In this document: piece by piece, positions 24,298-33,104 of the stretch
How the letters are laid out: each line of letters opens with the position of its first letter
Numbering within the stretch: position 1 is the first letter of the stretch
NCBI GenBank assembly: GCA_964370375.1
Contig: CAYJIX010000017.1
Span: 1-40,735 of the forward strand
DNA: 40,735 nucleotides
Direction of reading: 5' to 3'
Source of the DNA: CAYJIX01 sp964370375
GTDB lineage: Bacteria > Desulfobacterota > Desulfovibrionia > Desulfovibrionales > Desulfovibrionaceae
Notes under the pieces: generated by a model
What the model was told of the DNA's origin: nothing
Databases searched by the model: none
The model's input: only the letters and a program-made list of their open reading frames with translations
Made by a program: the position numbers and the translations under genes

Positions 24298-24483
24298 TAA
24301 ATACCATTATACTGTTAGAAATGTATAGAACTACTCAGGTGGTTTGTCAAACAGGGGTGTCGTGGCAAATGATGGCTGATACTGCTTTTTTAGGCACAAA
24401 AGCAAGCAAAACGAGTTTTTGTTATGAGGTAATGGCAAAGGCAATGGACTTGCCTTTCTCAAGAACTGCTTTATGATAACCTC

Positions 24484-25227
24484 ATGGAAGAAGCGTTTTT
24501 ACCATATGGCACAGGGTGCATTGAAGCGTTGTTTGTGCGTCGGCATAAACGTTTTTCTGTGCTTGGCGAATATCAAAATTCGCCCATATGGGTTCATTCA
24601 AACAACACAGGTACCATGCTTGGGCTTTTGCGCGAAGGTGCGCCCATGCTGGCGTCAAAAGCGGATAATCCCAAGCGAAAGCTCGCCTATACGCAAGAAG
24701 CGTTATGGCTTGGTACTCGTCACGTACAGGATGTTCAAGGCTTTTGGGTGGGTGTTAATACCTCCGTCCCCAATCGTATGCTTGCGGCGGCTTTTAAGGC
24801 AAAATCGTTGCCTTTTGCCGCAGAGTACACAGCCTATACCCCTGAAGCAAAGATTGGTACCAGTCGTATGGACGCGTTGCTCACAGGGGAAAATCTTGTG
24901 CCTTTGTGGATAGAGTGTAAAAATGTAACTCTGGTGGAAGAGCAGGTGGCGTATTTCCCCGATGCGGTTACAGAGCGCGGACAAAAGCATTTGCAAAAGC
25001 TGATGTCGCTTGTGCAAAGCGGCCAGCGCGCTGCCATGTTTTATCTTGTGCAGCGTCCTGACGCCAAATGTTTTGCTCCTGCTGATTTTATAGACCCCGT
25101 CTATGCAAAGTTATTCTGCGAGGCTGTTGCTGTGGGTGTTGAAGTTTATGTTTTCACCGCCCATGTGAACTTGACGGGTATCACCCTTGGTGATGCGCTA
25201 CCCCTTGCGCGGAACTGTCTGTCATAG
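24484..25227 (+). CDS. sfsA: SfsA family protein (putative DNA/RNA nuclease)
   Basis: 247 residues. SfsA motifs are present throughout: CIEALFVRRHKRF near 12, VHSNNTGTMLGLL near 37, SRMDALL near 134, PLWIECKNVTLVEE near 144-157 and FPDAVTERGQKHLQKL near 161-176. E-x-K in IECK resembles the restriction-endonuclease-like fold and suits the proposed metal-dependent nuclease activity; the older name comes from sugar fermentation stimulation in E. coli. It is cytoplasmic. The start lacks a clear ribosome binding site, but the N-terminus aligns with the family pattern. The DUF533 gene follows 37 bases later. Confidence 0.92.
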   Translation: MEEAFLPYGTGCIEALFVRRHKRFSVLGEYQNSPIWVHSNNTGTMLGLLREGAPMLASKADNPKRKLAYTQEALWLGTRHVQDVQGFWVGVNTSVPNRMLAAAFKAKSLPFAAEYTAYTPEAKIGTSRMDALLTGENLVPLWIECKNVTLVEEQVAYFPDAVTERGQKHLQKLMSLVQSGQRAAMFYLVQRPDAKCFAPADFIDPVYAKLFCEAVAVGVEVYVFTAHVNLTGITLGDALPLARNCLS

Positions 25228-25264
25228 TGCAGTTCCTCAACCTTCAACAATAGTGAGAATACAT

Positions 25265-26053
25265 ATGAGCAGTCTTTTTGATCAATTGGGCAAACTGGCC
25301 CAACAAGCTACGTCAGGGAAAATGCCCAACCTTTCTGGCTCAAGCACCACACAAAATGCTGCTTCAACATTAGGGTCTGTCAGTGATTTTGCCGGCAAAA
25401 GCCTTGGCGGTGTAGGAGGGCTTTTGGGAGCAGGGGCCCTTGGTGGTGTGCTTGGTGCGCTCATGTCCGGTAAAGGCACGGGTAAGAAATTGCGGAAAGT
25501 TGGCAAAGGCGCCTTGGTTGTTGGAGGTTCTGCTGCTGCGGCCGCTTTAGCGTGGAACATGTACCAACGCTGGTCGCAAAATAGTGCAAACGCTCCCACA
25601 AGTGCCCCCACAAGCACACCAAGTAGCACACCAAGTAGCGCACCATATCAAGGCACAACAGCAACAGTACCACCAACACAAAGCGATCCTATGGCTATGC
25701 TGGTTTTAGAAGCCATGGTGTTTGCAGCCCGCGCAGATGGACATATTGACGATCAGGAACGAGGGGCCATCCATGCCAGCATGGAACAACTCTTTCCGGG
25801 CACAGATGTTGCTGCCAGCATTGATTTTATGCTCAACGAACCCCTTAACCCCGAACGCTTGGCCCGTCAGGTGCAAAGCCCTGCACAAGCCAAGGATCTA
25901 TACCGCCTATCACGCATGGTGATTGTGCCTGACCACAGCATGGAACAAGCCTACCTTGATTCCTTAGCCAAGGCATTAGGCATTGCACCTGCTGAGCAAG
26001 CATCCCTTGACCAAGAAGTGGCGAATTTGCAGCAACAAGCCATAGCGGAGTAA
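25265..26053 (+). CDS. DUF533/YebE-like membrane protein with TerB-like C-terminal domain
   Basis: 262 residues from ATG 25265; an earlier in-frame ATG (25187) lies inside sfsA and gives an unnatural N-terminus. Residues 1-40 are polar; 44-65 are Gly-rich and hydrophobic; 82-100 (ALVVGGSAAAAALAWNMY) can span a membrane. A Thr/Ser/Pro repeat (SAPTSTPSSTPSS) links to the C-terminal domain from about 140: MLVLEAMVFAARADGHIDDQ has the acidic TerB/DjlA-like pattern, and MVIVPDHSMEQAYLDSLAKALG closes it. Function unknown; E. coli YebE is an envelope-stress protein. Probably co-transcribed with sfsA. Confidence 0.82.
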   Translation: MSSLFDQLGKLAQQATSGKMPNLSGSSTTQNAASTLGSVSDFAGKSLGGVGGLLGAGALGGVLGALMSGKGTGKKLRKVGKGALVVGGSAAAAALAWNMYQRWSQNSANAPTSAPTSTPSSTPSSAPYQGTTATVPPTQSDPMAMLVLEAMVFAARADGHIDDQERGAIHASMEQLFPGTDVAASIDFMLNEPLNPERLARQVQSPAQAKDLYRLSRMVIVPDHSMEQAYLDSLAKALGIAPAEQASLDQEVANLQQQAIAE

Positions 26054-26059
26054 AGCGTG

Positions 26060-26097
26060 ACGCCTCGTGCTTTTTTTAAAAAGCACGAGGCGTTTTT
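26060..26097 (+). terminator. Intrinsic terminator after the DUF533 gene
   Basis: ACGCCTCGTGCTTTTT pairs with AAAAAGCACGAGGCGT and is followed by TTTT; it lies just past the stop codon. Confidence 0.9.
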
Positions 26098-26113
26098 CAG
26101 CATTGGCTCCTAT

Positions 26114-26167
26114 AAAAAAATCCCCCTTGAAGTGCCATATCTTGTGACGCTTTAAGGGGGATTTTTA
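26114..26167. terminator. Bidirectional terminator between DUF533 and hysA
   Basis: AAATCCCCCTT pairs with AAGGGGGATTT across a 25-base loop, with A-rich left and T-rich right flanks. On the minus strand it ends the hysBA transcript 17 bases after the real stop codon. Confidence 0.8.
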
Positions 26168-26183
26168 CGTTGCTGGGTATAAA

Positions 26184-27689
26184 CTATTCGTAATTAATGA
26201 CCGTAACTTTGCCTGTTTCTGCGTGCAGCACGTGCACAGCACAGCCAAGTCACGGGTCAAAGGCGCGGATAAGCCGCGCCACATTTACAGGGCTTTGCGT
26301 GTCAGGGACTGGTGTCCCAATAAGGGCTTCTTCCATGGCGCCGCGCAGTCCCGTATCGCTGCGGGGTGCAGCATTCCATAAGGTGGGTGAAAGGATTTGA
26401 TAATTGTCAATGACCCCGTTTCTGACTTTGGTAAAGTGCATGAGCGATCCGCGCGGTGCTTCGGTAAAGCCAAAGCCTTCGCAGTCTGCCGGCACTTGTG
26501 GAGTGGTAAAGGTTTCCATGTCGGCTTGTACTTGAGTGAGCCATTTTTCCACAGCCACCATAACAGTCCACGTTTCTTCGGCACGGGCAAGGTGGCGTCC
26601 GATGAGTGAGAAGGCAAAATCTTCCCCAAGGTCTTGGAACCTTGTGGCGGTGACGCCATACATGTCTTTAAGGAGCTTTTGCCCAATGGGAGAAAGCTCT
26701 GTGTTGTCGACCCATACCCTTGCAAGAGGGCCCACTTCCATGGGTTTGCCGTCATAGAGCGGTGCTTTAACAAAGCTGTAGGCTTCTTTTTTATCCACAT
26801 CAAGTACGGTCTTGCCTTGTCCTGCCAACGCGCCTGTTGTGGCGTCGTCAAACCATGAATATTTGACCTCTTCGGTGACTTTTTGGCGATCAAAGGGCTG
26901 CATTTTACCGTTGGTATACACACCCGGGCTGAACAAATGCTCACCATGTGCATCGTCTAACGGGAAGACGCCGATGGATAAGGCGCTGCGGTGCCCTTGA
27001 CCAAAGGTAGCCAAATCTTTGTAGAAGGTGCCTATGGCATAGATGACAGGCAGGTATTTTTCTTCAATAAAGGGGCGTACTTGTTTAAAGCGTGCCGCAT
27101 ATTCAAGAAGAGTATCCCTTGTGGGAATTTGTGCGGTTCCGCCTGCAAGCAAGCCTTGAATGTGTGGCATTCTGCCACCCAAAAGGGCAACCATTTCGTG
27201 ACAAATGGCGCGAATTTTTAAGGCTTCCAAATATTGGTCAACGCCTACAGCATTGACTTTAGGGGGGAGGCGCAGGTCAGGATTGGCATAACGCGGCACA
27301 AAAGGCGGCGTTTCCGGCCCCATAATAAAGTCTTGCCCTGCTAGATGATAGAAGTGCAAAATGTGCGATTGCAGGTAGTTCGCACCAAGGATAAGGTTTC
27401 TGGTGAGACGCCCGTTTGTAGGCACATTTAGGCCACTGGCTTTTTCTAGGGCTAGGCTTGAGGCTGTGGCGTGTGCTGTGGGGCAGACACCACAAATACG
27501 CTGCACTATCTGGCTTGCATCACGGGGGCTTCTGCCTTTTAAAATGGATTCAAATCCACGATACATGCCGCCTGAAAGTTTGGCGTCAATCACTTTGCCG
27601 TTTTCTACAACCACTTCCGCCTTAAGGTGTCCCTCAATACGGGTGACCGGATCAATGGCAATGGTTACTTTAGTCGCTGTTTCAGCCAT
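26184..27689 (-). CDS. hysA: [NiFeSe] hydrogenase large subunit, selenoprotein (in-frame UGA read as selenocysteine)
   Basis: 501 residues including Sec480. It oxidises or makes H2 at a Ni-Fe site in the periplasm. RICGVC (Cys66, Cys69) with H following is the N-terminal ligand motif. Conceptual translation stops at TGA 26250-26252 right after IRAFDP; reading on gives Leu-Gly-Cys483-Ala-Val-His486 and fifteen more residues to TAG at 26184. That restores the obligatory DPxxxCxxH motif, with Sec in place of the first Cys, as in D. vulgaris HysA. The last 15 residues after His486 should be cut off on Ni insertion. ATG 27689 follows AGGAG by six bases and is preferred over 27707. A SECIS-like hairpin follows the UGA. 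hysB is upstream. Confidence 0.95.
26213..26252 (-). promoter_or_regulatory. SECIS-like stem-loop directing selenocysteine at the hysA UGA
   Basis: Twelve bases after UGA the minus strand reads GTGCA-CGTGC-TGCAC, a perfect 5-bp stem. Its loop contains GU, and just below is an unpaired U (26238) followed by GC/GC and then CUGU/ACAG pairing (with a 4-base bulge). A bulged U and loop GU at this distance are the features SelB recognises in E. coli fdhF mRNA. Confidence 0.75.
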
Positions 27690-27851
27690 GAGATACTCCT
27701 GGAGCATGTTAGAGCATTTTCATTGTAAGGCTACTATAGCCTACGCGAGCTTGGCGTTATCCTAAACAAAAATATTCAAAATGGAGCTTGTTTCAAACGC
27801 AAACAGTGCAAGATGGTATAAAGCTTGTATCGTTGCGTTTACAGTAAGCAA

Positions 27852-28793
27852 TTAATTTGAATAGAAGGGGGACTTGCCGTCAGGGAAATTAGGAGATGTA
27901 CAGCCAATGCAGGTGGCACTGTTAACACACCAGTTTACCCCGTTGTTCCATTTGCGCGTAGAAGAATCGCAAGCACTCCACGGCCCTTTACAGCCTAAGG
28001 AGAAGCGACAGCCATCTTTATCCGTCATAGTGGAGCACATTTTACCCGTTTCGTAAGAAGTAAGATGTGGGCAATGCATATGCACGTTTTTATAAAAAGC
28101 TTTAGGCCGTCCATAGGCATCAAGCTGTGTTTTGGCAAAAAGGCCAAGAGTGCCCGATGTTAATGCCTGTAAGCCAAGGGCCACTGTGCCTACAATCCAG
28201 TCTGGATGCGGCGGACAACCTGATATGTTGATGACAGGGGTGTTGATGCCGCGCATTTTTAGATACGCGCTTACACCCATGGCGCCTGTTTCATTGCCTT
28301 TGGATGCAGGAACGCCACCAAAAGAAGCACAGGTACCTATGGCAAGCACAGCCGCTGCATTGGCTGCAAGCTCGTCTGTTAGGTGCATCATGTTTATTTC
28401 TTTATGATCTTTTTCAGCTACGACACAGCATTTGCCGTCGTAATTGACAGGGATAGCCCCTTCAACAGCGTAAATGTACGCGCCTTTTTGTTCCTCAGCT
28501 CTACTCATCATATAGTCGTAGGCCATGGCTCCTTCACCAGCCATAACAGTGGGGTGATATTCCAAGCTGATGATTTTTAGAAGAACTTCGGCAATCCCGG
28601 GGTGTACATTGTTGAGTAAGGTTACAGAGCAACCCGTACATCCTTGTCCTTGAGCCCAAAATACAGGAGGACGTCCTGATGCTAGGCTTTGGGCAAACAC
28701 TTCTTTAACAGCAGGGTGGAACATTTGGGATACGCCTATCCCTGCCACTGTGCCGGTGCATAGCTTGACGAAATCTCGTCTTGAAAGACTCAT
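27852..28793 (-). CDS. hysB: [NiFeSe] hydrogenase small subunit, Tat-exported
   Basis: 313 residues from ATG 28793, which follows AAAGGAGG; a longer in-frame start at 28880 would bury the signal peptide. SRRDFVK (4-10) is a twin-arginine motif, so the folded complex is exported with HysA. The subunit carries three Fe-S clusters passing electrons to periplasmic cytochrome c3. Cys52 and Cys55 (GQGCTGCS) begin the proximal cluster. The distal and medial ligands lie in CPHLTSYETGKMC, CRFSLGCKGPWSACD and NWCVNSATCIGC; Cys replaces the Pro that gives ordinary [NiFe] enzymes a [3Fe-4S] medial cluster, which is the [NiFeSe] pattern. The C-terminus FPDGKSPFYSN is also typical. Confidence 0.96.
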   Translation of the reverse strand: MSLSRRDFVKLCTGTVAGIGVSQMFHPAVKEVFAQSLASGRPPVFWAQGQGCTGCSVTLLNNVHPGIAEVLLKIISLEYHPTVMAGEGAMAYDYMMSRAEEQKGAYIYAVEGAIPVNYDGKCCVVAEKDHKEINMMHLTDELAANAAAVLAIGTCASFGGVPASKGNETGAMGVSAYLKMRGINTPVINISGCPPHPDWIVGTVALGLQALTSGTLGLFAKTQLDAYGRPKAFYKNVHMHCPHLTSYETGKMCSTMTDKDGCRFSLGCKGPWSACDSSTRKWNNGVNWCVNSATCIGCTSPNFPDGKSPFYSN

Positions 28794-28943
28794 TCCTGCC
28801 TCCTTTATGGAACTAGAACAGACAATCTGCTCTTTCTTCAAAACGTCAGATACAAATGCAAGGCTGTGCTTTGCATACAATAGCGTAAAAACAAAACTAT
28901 TCTAAACAAAGCAACAAAATTATATTGTTTTTACGATGTTTAT

Positions 28944-28979
28944 GGCCTTGTGTCAAGCTGACAAAGGATAAACAAGGCC
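28944..28979. promoter_or_regulatory. Inverted repeat overlapping a -35-like box upstream of hysBA
   Basis: GGCCTTGT pairs with ACAAGGCC. On the minus strand the loop side carries TTGACA (28956-28951), and 17 bases on is TAAAAA, a weak -10 box, about 150 bases before hysB. On the plus strand TCATTTTTGTATTTTT follows, so it could instead be a terminator, although no plus-strand gene leads into it. Confidence 0.35.
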
Positions 28980-29081
28980 TCATTTTTGTATTTTTAGACG
29001 GTATTTTGATAAGTAACTAAAGATTTTTGTTCGCTTTACCATGTTGCTGGAAAGCTTTAAACGAAAAAGCATTTTCATTCA

Positions 29082-32000
29082 TTACGTTGTATTGATAGCG
29101 CCTCGTTCTATTTGATAGATGCCGCTGTTGGGGATTTGTTCATGTAGCATCGTTGCTATGTGGGGGTGGCACGTAAAAAAGAAAAGCTGGTGATGTGTAG
29201 TTGACATGTCTTGTGACTTGTCATTTGTCTGAACAAGGTTTGCCAATACCTTTGCTGTATGCTGAGCACGTACAGGATCAAAGTTCACTAAAATGTCATC
29301 CATGATCACAGGCAAAGGCGTGTTGTGCGTTGCATGGTTACAAATATGGGCAAGACGCAGTGATAAATACAATTGCTCTTGGGTGCCGCGGCTTAGCATT
29401 TCAGGCAAAACAGGTTCACCCGTTGCAGGCAGCACCATGAGAGAATTGTCTTCAAGGGAAGCATTGATCCGTATCCATTCTCCGCCGGTGATGGCAGCAA
29501 AAAGCCTTGACGCTGCTTGAATGACTTCCGGTTGGCGTTCTTGTTCAAAACGGCGTTTGGCTGTTGCGATCAGATGGTGCGCAATAGCATATTTACTCCA
29601 TTCTTGGGCAAGTTGCTGCAATTGACTGTTAAGCCCCGCTTGCTGAAGGCGTAAGGTTACAACCTCGTCAGAAACACGCATTTGCTCAAGCTGTACACCA
29701 AGCGTATGCAGGTTTTGTCTGTGTTGTTCGCGTTGCTTGGTTAAAACAGACATGCGCCCTGCGTAGGTTGCTACTTGTTGTTCAAGTTCTTCTTGGTCTT
29801 CTGCAGAAAAGCCCTGCACAAAATCGGCAAAGCTCATGTGGGCAAAATCGTCATGATGAGCTAGGCGTAGGGCGTCTTCTGCATTTTCATAACGGCGTAA
29901 AAGCTCTTCGCGTTCTTGCTGTAGGGCATGACGCCGTAGAAAGTCATCGGGATTTTGCGCTTCACCTTGTCGAAGCAAGTTTGCAAGGTTTTGTTCTGCT
30001 TCGTTGAGCAGAGCTTTGGCGGTGTTGGCAGCATGCTCTTCATCTGCCATAGCGTCTTTTAGGCGGGCACGTTCAAGGGCGGTATTGTCTGCCTCTTCAG
30101 CTTTTGCCATAAGCGCGTCATGCAGACTTTGCCAAGCAGTCCAGAGTGTTGGATGTAGGATGTCTTTGCCAGTAGCTAAAGTGGCAGTGAGTTTTTCCGG
30201 CATGTGCTGAAGGCGTTGCGCTATAGTTTGGAGTGGCTCTACAAAATGTTGCCGTACACGGTTATTGTGGGCAAGGGCCTCATGCAAGCGTTGTTGTTCA
30301 TTGAGCAGGGAACGGATTGTGTCCACACAGCGCAAGGCTTCTTGAGCTGTGCTAACAGTAATGTTCGGATCAAGGCCCATGCTTTCAAGCAGGTTTTGCC
30401 AAGCTTCTTGAATGGATGCAAGCTCTTGTTTAGCGTTTATTACGTTTTGGCTCATTTCAGCCACACGGTTTTTTTCTCGTTGAACTTGCGTATCGCATAG
30501 CTGCATGGTTTCTGCTTTTTGTTTGCGCTGCTCCAGTATGGTATCGGCCTGAGCGCAAGCCTCAAGGGCTTGTTTCGCAGCCAAAAGCACCTGCTCATCA
30601 TCTGTCCATGAGGCAGGATGAGCGTGAAGGGGTAATACCTTGCGGGCCATGGTTTTTAACGTAGTGCATTGCCCGTAAAGCTGTTCTATGTTTTGCTCCA
30701 GAGCGTCTACCTGTTCTGATGTGCCCAGTGCGCTGTCTATATGGGCAAAAATTGTACTGATATGTTCAGCATCGGGCGCGCGTTCAAAGCCGTTTGCCAG
30801 AAAAAGCTCGTGCAAACGCTTTTTTGTACGGTTTTCTTCGTCACGGCATTGTTGGAATATAGCATCCTGACGGTGTTTTGCTAGGGATATATCCTCAATG
30901 TTTTTTGTTTTCGCTTGTATGTCTGCACATAGCTGTTCGTGTAAAATGAGGCGCTCGCGTTCCTCTTCAAGGTGGGATTCAAAGTCGTCTAGGTCTTGTT
31001 CGCGTACTTCTTGGCAGCCTGTGGCATTACAAAAATCAGCACATTCCTGTTTGAGCTTTTGCAGATTGGTATCGTGTTCTGCCAATTGCTTGTTTAATTG
31101 TGCTTCACGTGCAGCATGACGTTGCACTTCGTTTTTTTTATTTGGTAGACCAAAAAGAACACTTAAAAACCCTGCTACCAACAGCCCAATACTTTGCCCA
31201 AGGGACAATGGCACAGTAAGCGTAGCTGTTAAAGGCAGTGTCGTAACACCCATTTGAAGAGCAAAAAGAAGGCCCACGCCAAGTGCCATGATCAGCGCGC
31301 CAAAGCCAATAAACATGGGCCGTTTTCCCGAATCCGGAACATACATAACGTGCTGGGAAAGGCTATCCATAATCCCTTGTCTGCGGTCTTTTTCCATATG
31401 AAACCGATACAAGACGTGGCGGATCCTCTTCAAGGCTCGTTTTTGTTCAGCAATAATGGCCGGGTCAGGGGCGTTTAATTTTTGCAGCCTGTCTTGCAAG
31501 TGCTCAAGATCATCGTGTGCCTGTTCTGCTTGTTTGGCTATACGTTCTGCCTCTTGTTGTGCGTGGGCTGTTTGCTTTTCTTTTTGTAGTAGCTCATCGG
31601 CTGCAAGCAGTGCTTGATCTTGGAGAAGAGTCAAGCGTTGTAAGGCTTTACTGTTTTTTTGGGCAGGTGCAAGGTGGAGCTTGTCCAATTTTTGGGCAAG
31701 GTCTGTACGTAGATGTAAAAGAGTCTTTTCTTTTTCGGGAAGGTCGTAAAGAGCCTGCTGTACGTTTTGGCACTGCTCATAAAGTGATGCGCGCAGCTCC
31801 TTGGCGACAACAGGTGCAGGTTCTGCTATGGCATCATGGGCAGCCTTGGCTTCTTGCAGAACCATGTCTGCGTCTTGCAACGTGCGTTCCGCCTCGTCTT
31901 TGGCCTGCATAGCTAGGTCGTGGGCAGCAAGGACACGTTGGATATTTTCTCCTGTTCTGGTCATGACTTCACGCTGTGGCAGGGAACAGCTTACAGCCTG

Positions 32001-33104
32001 AACACGTTCCAAATCCCAGCCGTTTCCAAGGGTAGCCAGTTGCTGTGCAAGCTCTTTTTCTATTCGATCAAGTGCTTGTTCAAGGGATTGAAGCTCGACC
32101 ATAGCTTGGCGGCAGGTTGCTTTATGGTCAACCAAGCTGCGCAAAGGTGCAAGAGCTGCCAGCATGGTTTCGTTGACGGTGCAAGCTTCATAGGCAGTGC
32201 GAACTTTATGTAGTCGCTCCAAGGCCGTATGAAGGTTTTGTTCTGCCCCATTCACATGAATTTGCGCACGGTCAAGACGAGCAGGCCCGTCCTGAGGAAA
32301 GGTTAAAGGGACAGGCTCAAGGCGGTTTAATCGCATGCTTGCCATGCGCCATTCTTCCCATTGGCGCCACACGCTAAGGCGTCGCTCCAACGTGCGTTTG
32401 TCCTTGGCAATGCTTTGATATTCTTGCTGTTCTGCTTCCAGCAAGGCGGCAAGTTCCTTGCTTTCCAATGCCATGGCATCATAGCGTTGCAGGGCGTCTT
32501 CTGTGGTGCGCAGTTGACGGGAGATGTCTTCCCATTCTTTAAGTTTTTTTGACAGGGCAGGATTAGAGCCGGAAGGCTTGAACAGTTTGTGCATGTGCCC
32601 GTTTAGGCTATGCAAAACTTTGCTTGGCGAATGAAGCCCTGTTCCAAAACTTGCACCGTATAGGGCCTGGCGTACTTCATCTCCGGTCAAGGTCGCAAAT
32701 TCTTGCAATTCACGCAGGCTAAAGCCATAAATGTTTGTATACACTTCACGGGTTATGCCTGCCATAATTTTATGCCAGATGCTGCTTTCAAGGGGTTTTC
32801 CGTCCATATCCACCAAGGATGGCTCGCTTATGTGCATTTCCGGACGTCTGGTGAGGCGCAATGCCCCGAAAGGTGTTTGCACATCAAGGCTGCCACCACG
32901 TTGCCCGTGCGCCACATAGGCTTTTTCACGTACATGCCGAGTTTTGGCAGGGTAGCCTGCAAGAGTTGAGCGAAAAAAATCCAACAGCGTGGACTTTCCG
33001 GCTTCGTTTTGACCTAAAAAAATACTCAAGCCCGTGGGCAAGTCTTTAACGCTCACATCCTTGAGCAAGCCAAAACTGTCTATATGAAAAGAGCGGATAT
33101 GCAT
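29082..33104 (-). CDS. YhaN-like AAA ATPase (SbcC/Rad50-type) with coiled coils
   Basis: 1340 residues. ABC-type SMC-like ATPase paired with the nuclease encoded upstream. Walker A is GQNEAGKS at 31-38. Long Gln/Glu/Ala-rich coiled coils fill about 170-590 and 660-1150. A hydrophobic hairpin near 595-655 (FIGFGALIMALGVGLLFAL, then SIGLLVAGFLSVLFGL) replaces the Rad50 zinc hook and marks the YhaN group. The signature LSRGTQEQLYLSLRLA and Walker B LPVIMDDILVNFD lie in the last 80 residues, in the right order. It should be membrane-tethered and act in DNA end processing, by analogy with Bacillus YhaN. Its ATG overlaps the yhaO-like stop (TAATG), implying coupled translation. Confidence 0.88.
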   Translation of the reverse strand: MHIRSFHIDSFGLLKDVSVKDLPTGLSIFLGQNEAGKSTLLDFFRSTLAGYPAKTRHVREKAYVAHGQRGGSLDVQTPFGALRLTRRPEMHISEPSLVDMDGKPLESSIWHKIMAGITREVYTNIYGFSLRELQEFATLTGDEVRQALYGASFGTGLHSPSKVLHSLNGHMHKLFKPSGSNPALSKKLKEWEDISRQLRTTEDALQRYDAMALESKELAALLEAEQQEYQSIAKDKRTLERRLSVWRQWEEWRMASMRLNRLEPVPLTFPQDGPARLDRAQIHVNGAEQNLHTALERLHKVRTAYEACTVNETMLAALAPLRSLVDHKATCRQAMVELQSLEQALDRIEKELAQQLATLGNGWDLERVQAVSCSLPQREVMTRTGENIQRVLAAHDLAMQAKDEAERTLQDADMVLQEAKAAHDAIAEPAPVVAKELRASLYEQCQNVQQALYDLPEKEKTLLHLRTDLAQKLDKLHLAPAQKNSKALQRLTLLQDQALLAADELLQKEKQTAHAQQEAERIAKQAEQAHDDLEHLQDRLQKLNAPDPAIIAEQKRALKRIRHVLYRFHMEKDRRQGIMDSLSQHVMYVPDSGKRPMFIGFGALIMALGVGLLFALQMGVTTLPLTATLTVPLSLGQSIGLLVAGFLSVLFGLPNKKNEVQRHAAREAQLNKQLAEHDTNLQKLKQECADFCNATGCQEVREQDLDDFESHLEEERERLILHEQLCADIQAKTKNIEDISLAKHRQDAIFQQCRDEENRTKKRLHELFLANGFERAPDAEHISTIFAHIDSALGTSEQVDALEQNIEQLYGQCTTLKTMARKVLPLHAHPASWTDDEQVLLAAKQALEACAQADTILEQRKQKAETMQLCDTQVQREKNRVAEMSQNVINAKQELASIQEAWQNLLESMGLDPNITVSTAQEALRCVDTIRSLLNEQQRLHEALAHNNRVRQHFVEPLQTIAQRLQHMPEKLTATLATGKDILHPTLWTAWQSLHDALMAKAEEADNTALERARLKDAMADEEHAANTAKALLNEAEQNLANLLRQGEAQNPDDFLRRHALQQEREELLRRYENAEDALRLAHHDDFAHMSFADFVQGFSAEDQEELEQQVATYAGRMSVLTKQREQHRQNLHTLGVQLEQMRVSDEVVTLRLQQAGLNSQLQQLAQEWSKYAIAHHLIATAKRRFEQERQPEVIQAASRLFAAITGGEWIRINASLEDNSLMVLPATGEPVLPEMLSRGTQEQLYLSLRLAHICNHATHNTPLPVIMDDILVNFDPVRAQHTAKVLANLVQTNDKSQDMSTTHHQLFFFTCHPHIATMLHEQIPNSGIYQIERGAINTT

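Noticed and set aside
24354..24385. GGGGTGTCGTGGCAAATGAT stretch resembling an IS1595-type terminal repeat
   Set aside because: It points away from the relic as a left end, no transposase follows, and the likeness to the relic ends needs a gap of several bases.
26250..26252. Reading the hysA TGA as a nonsense mutation or sequencing error
   Set aside because: Readthrough restores the conserved motif exactly, a SECIS-like hairpin follows, and the small subunit is of the [NiFeSe] type.
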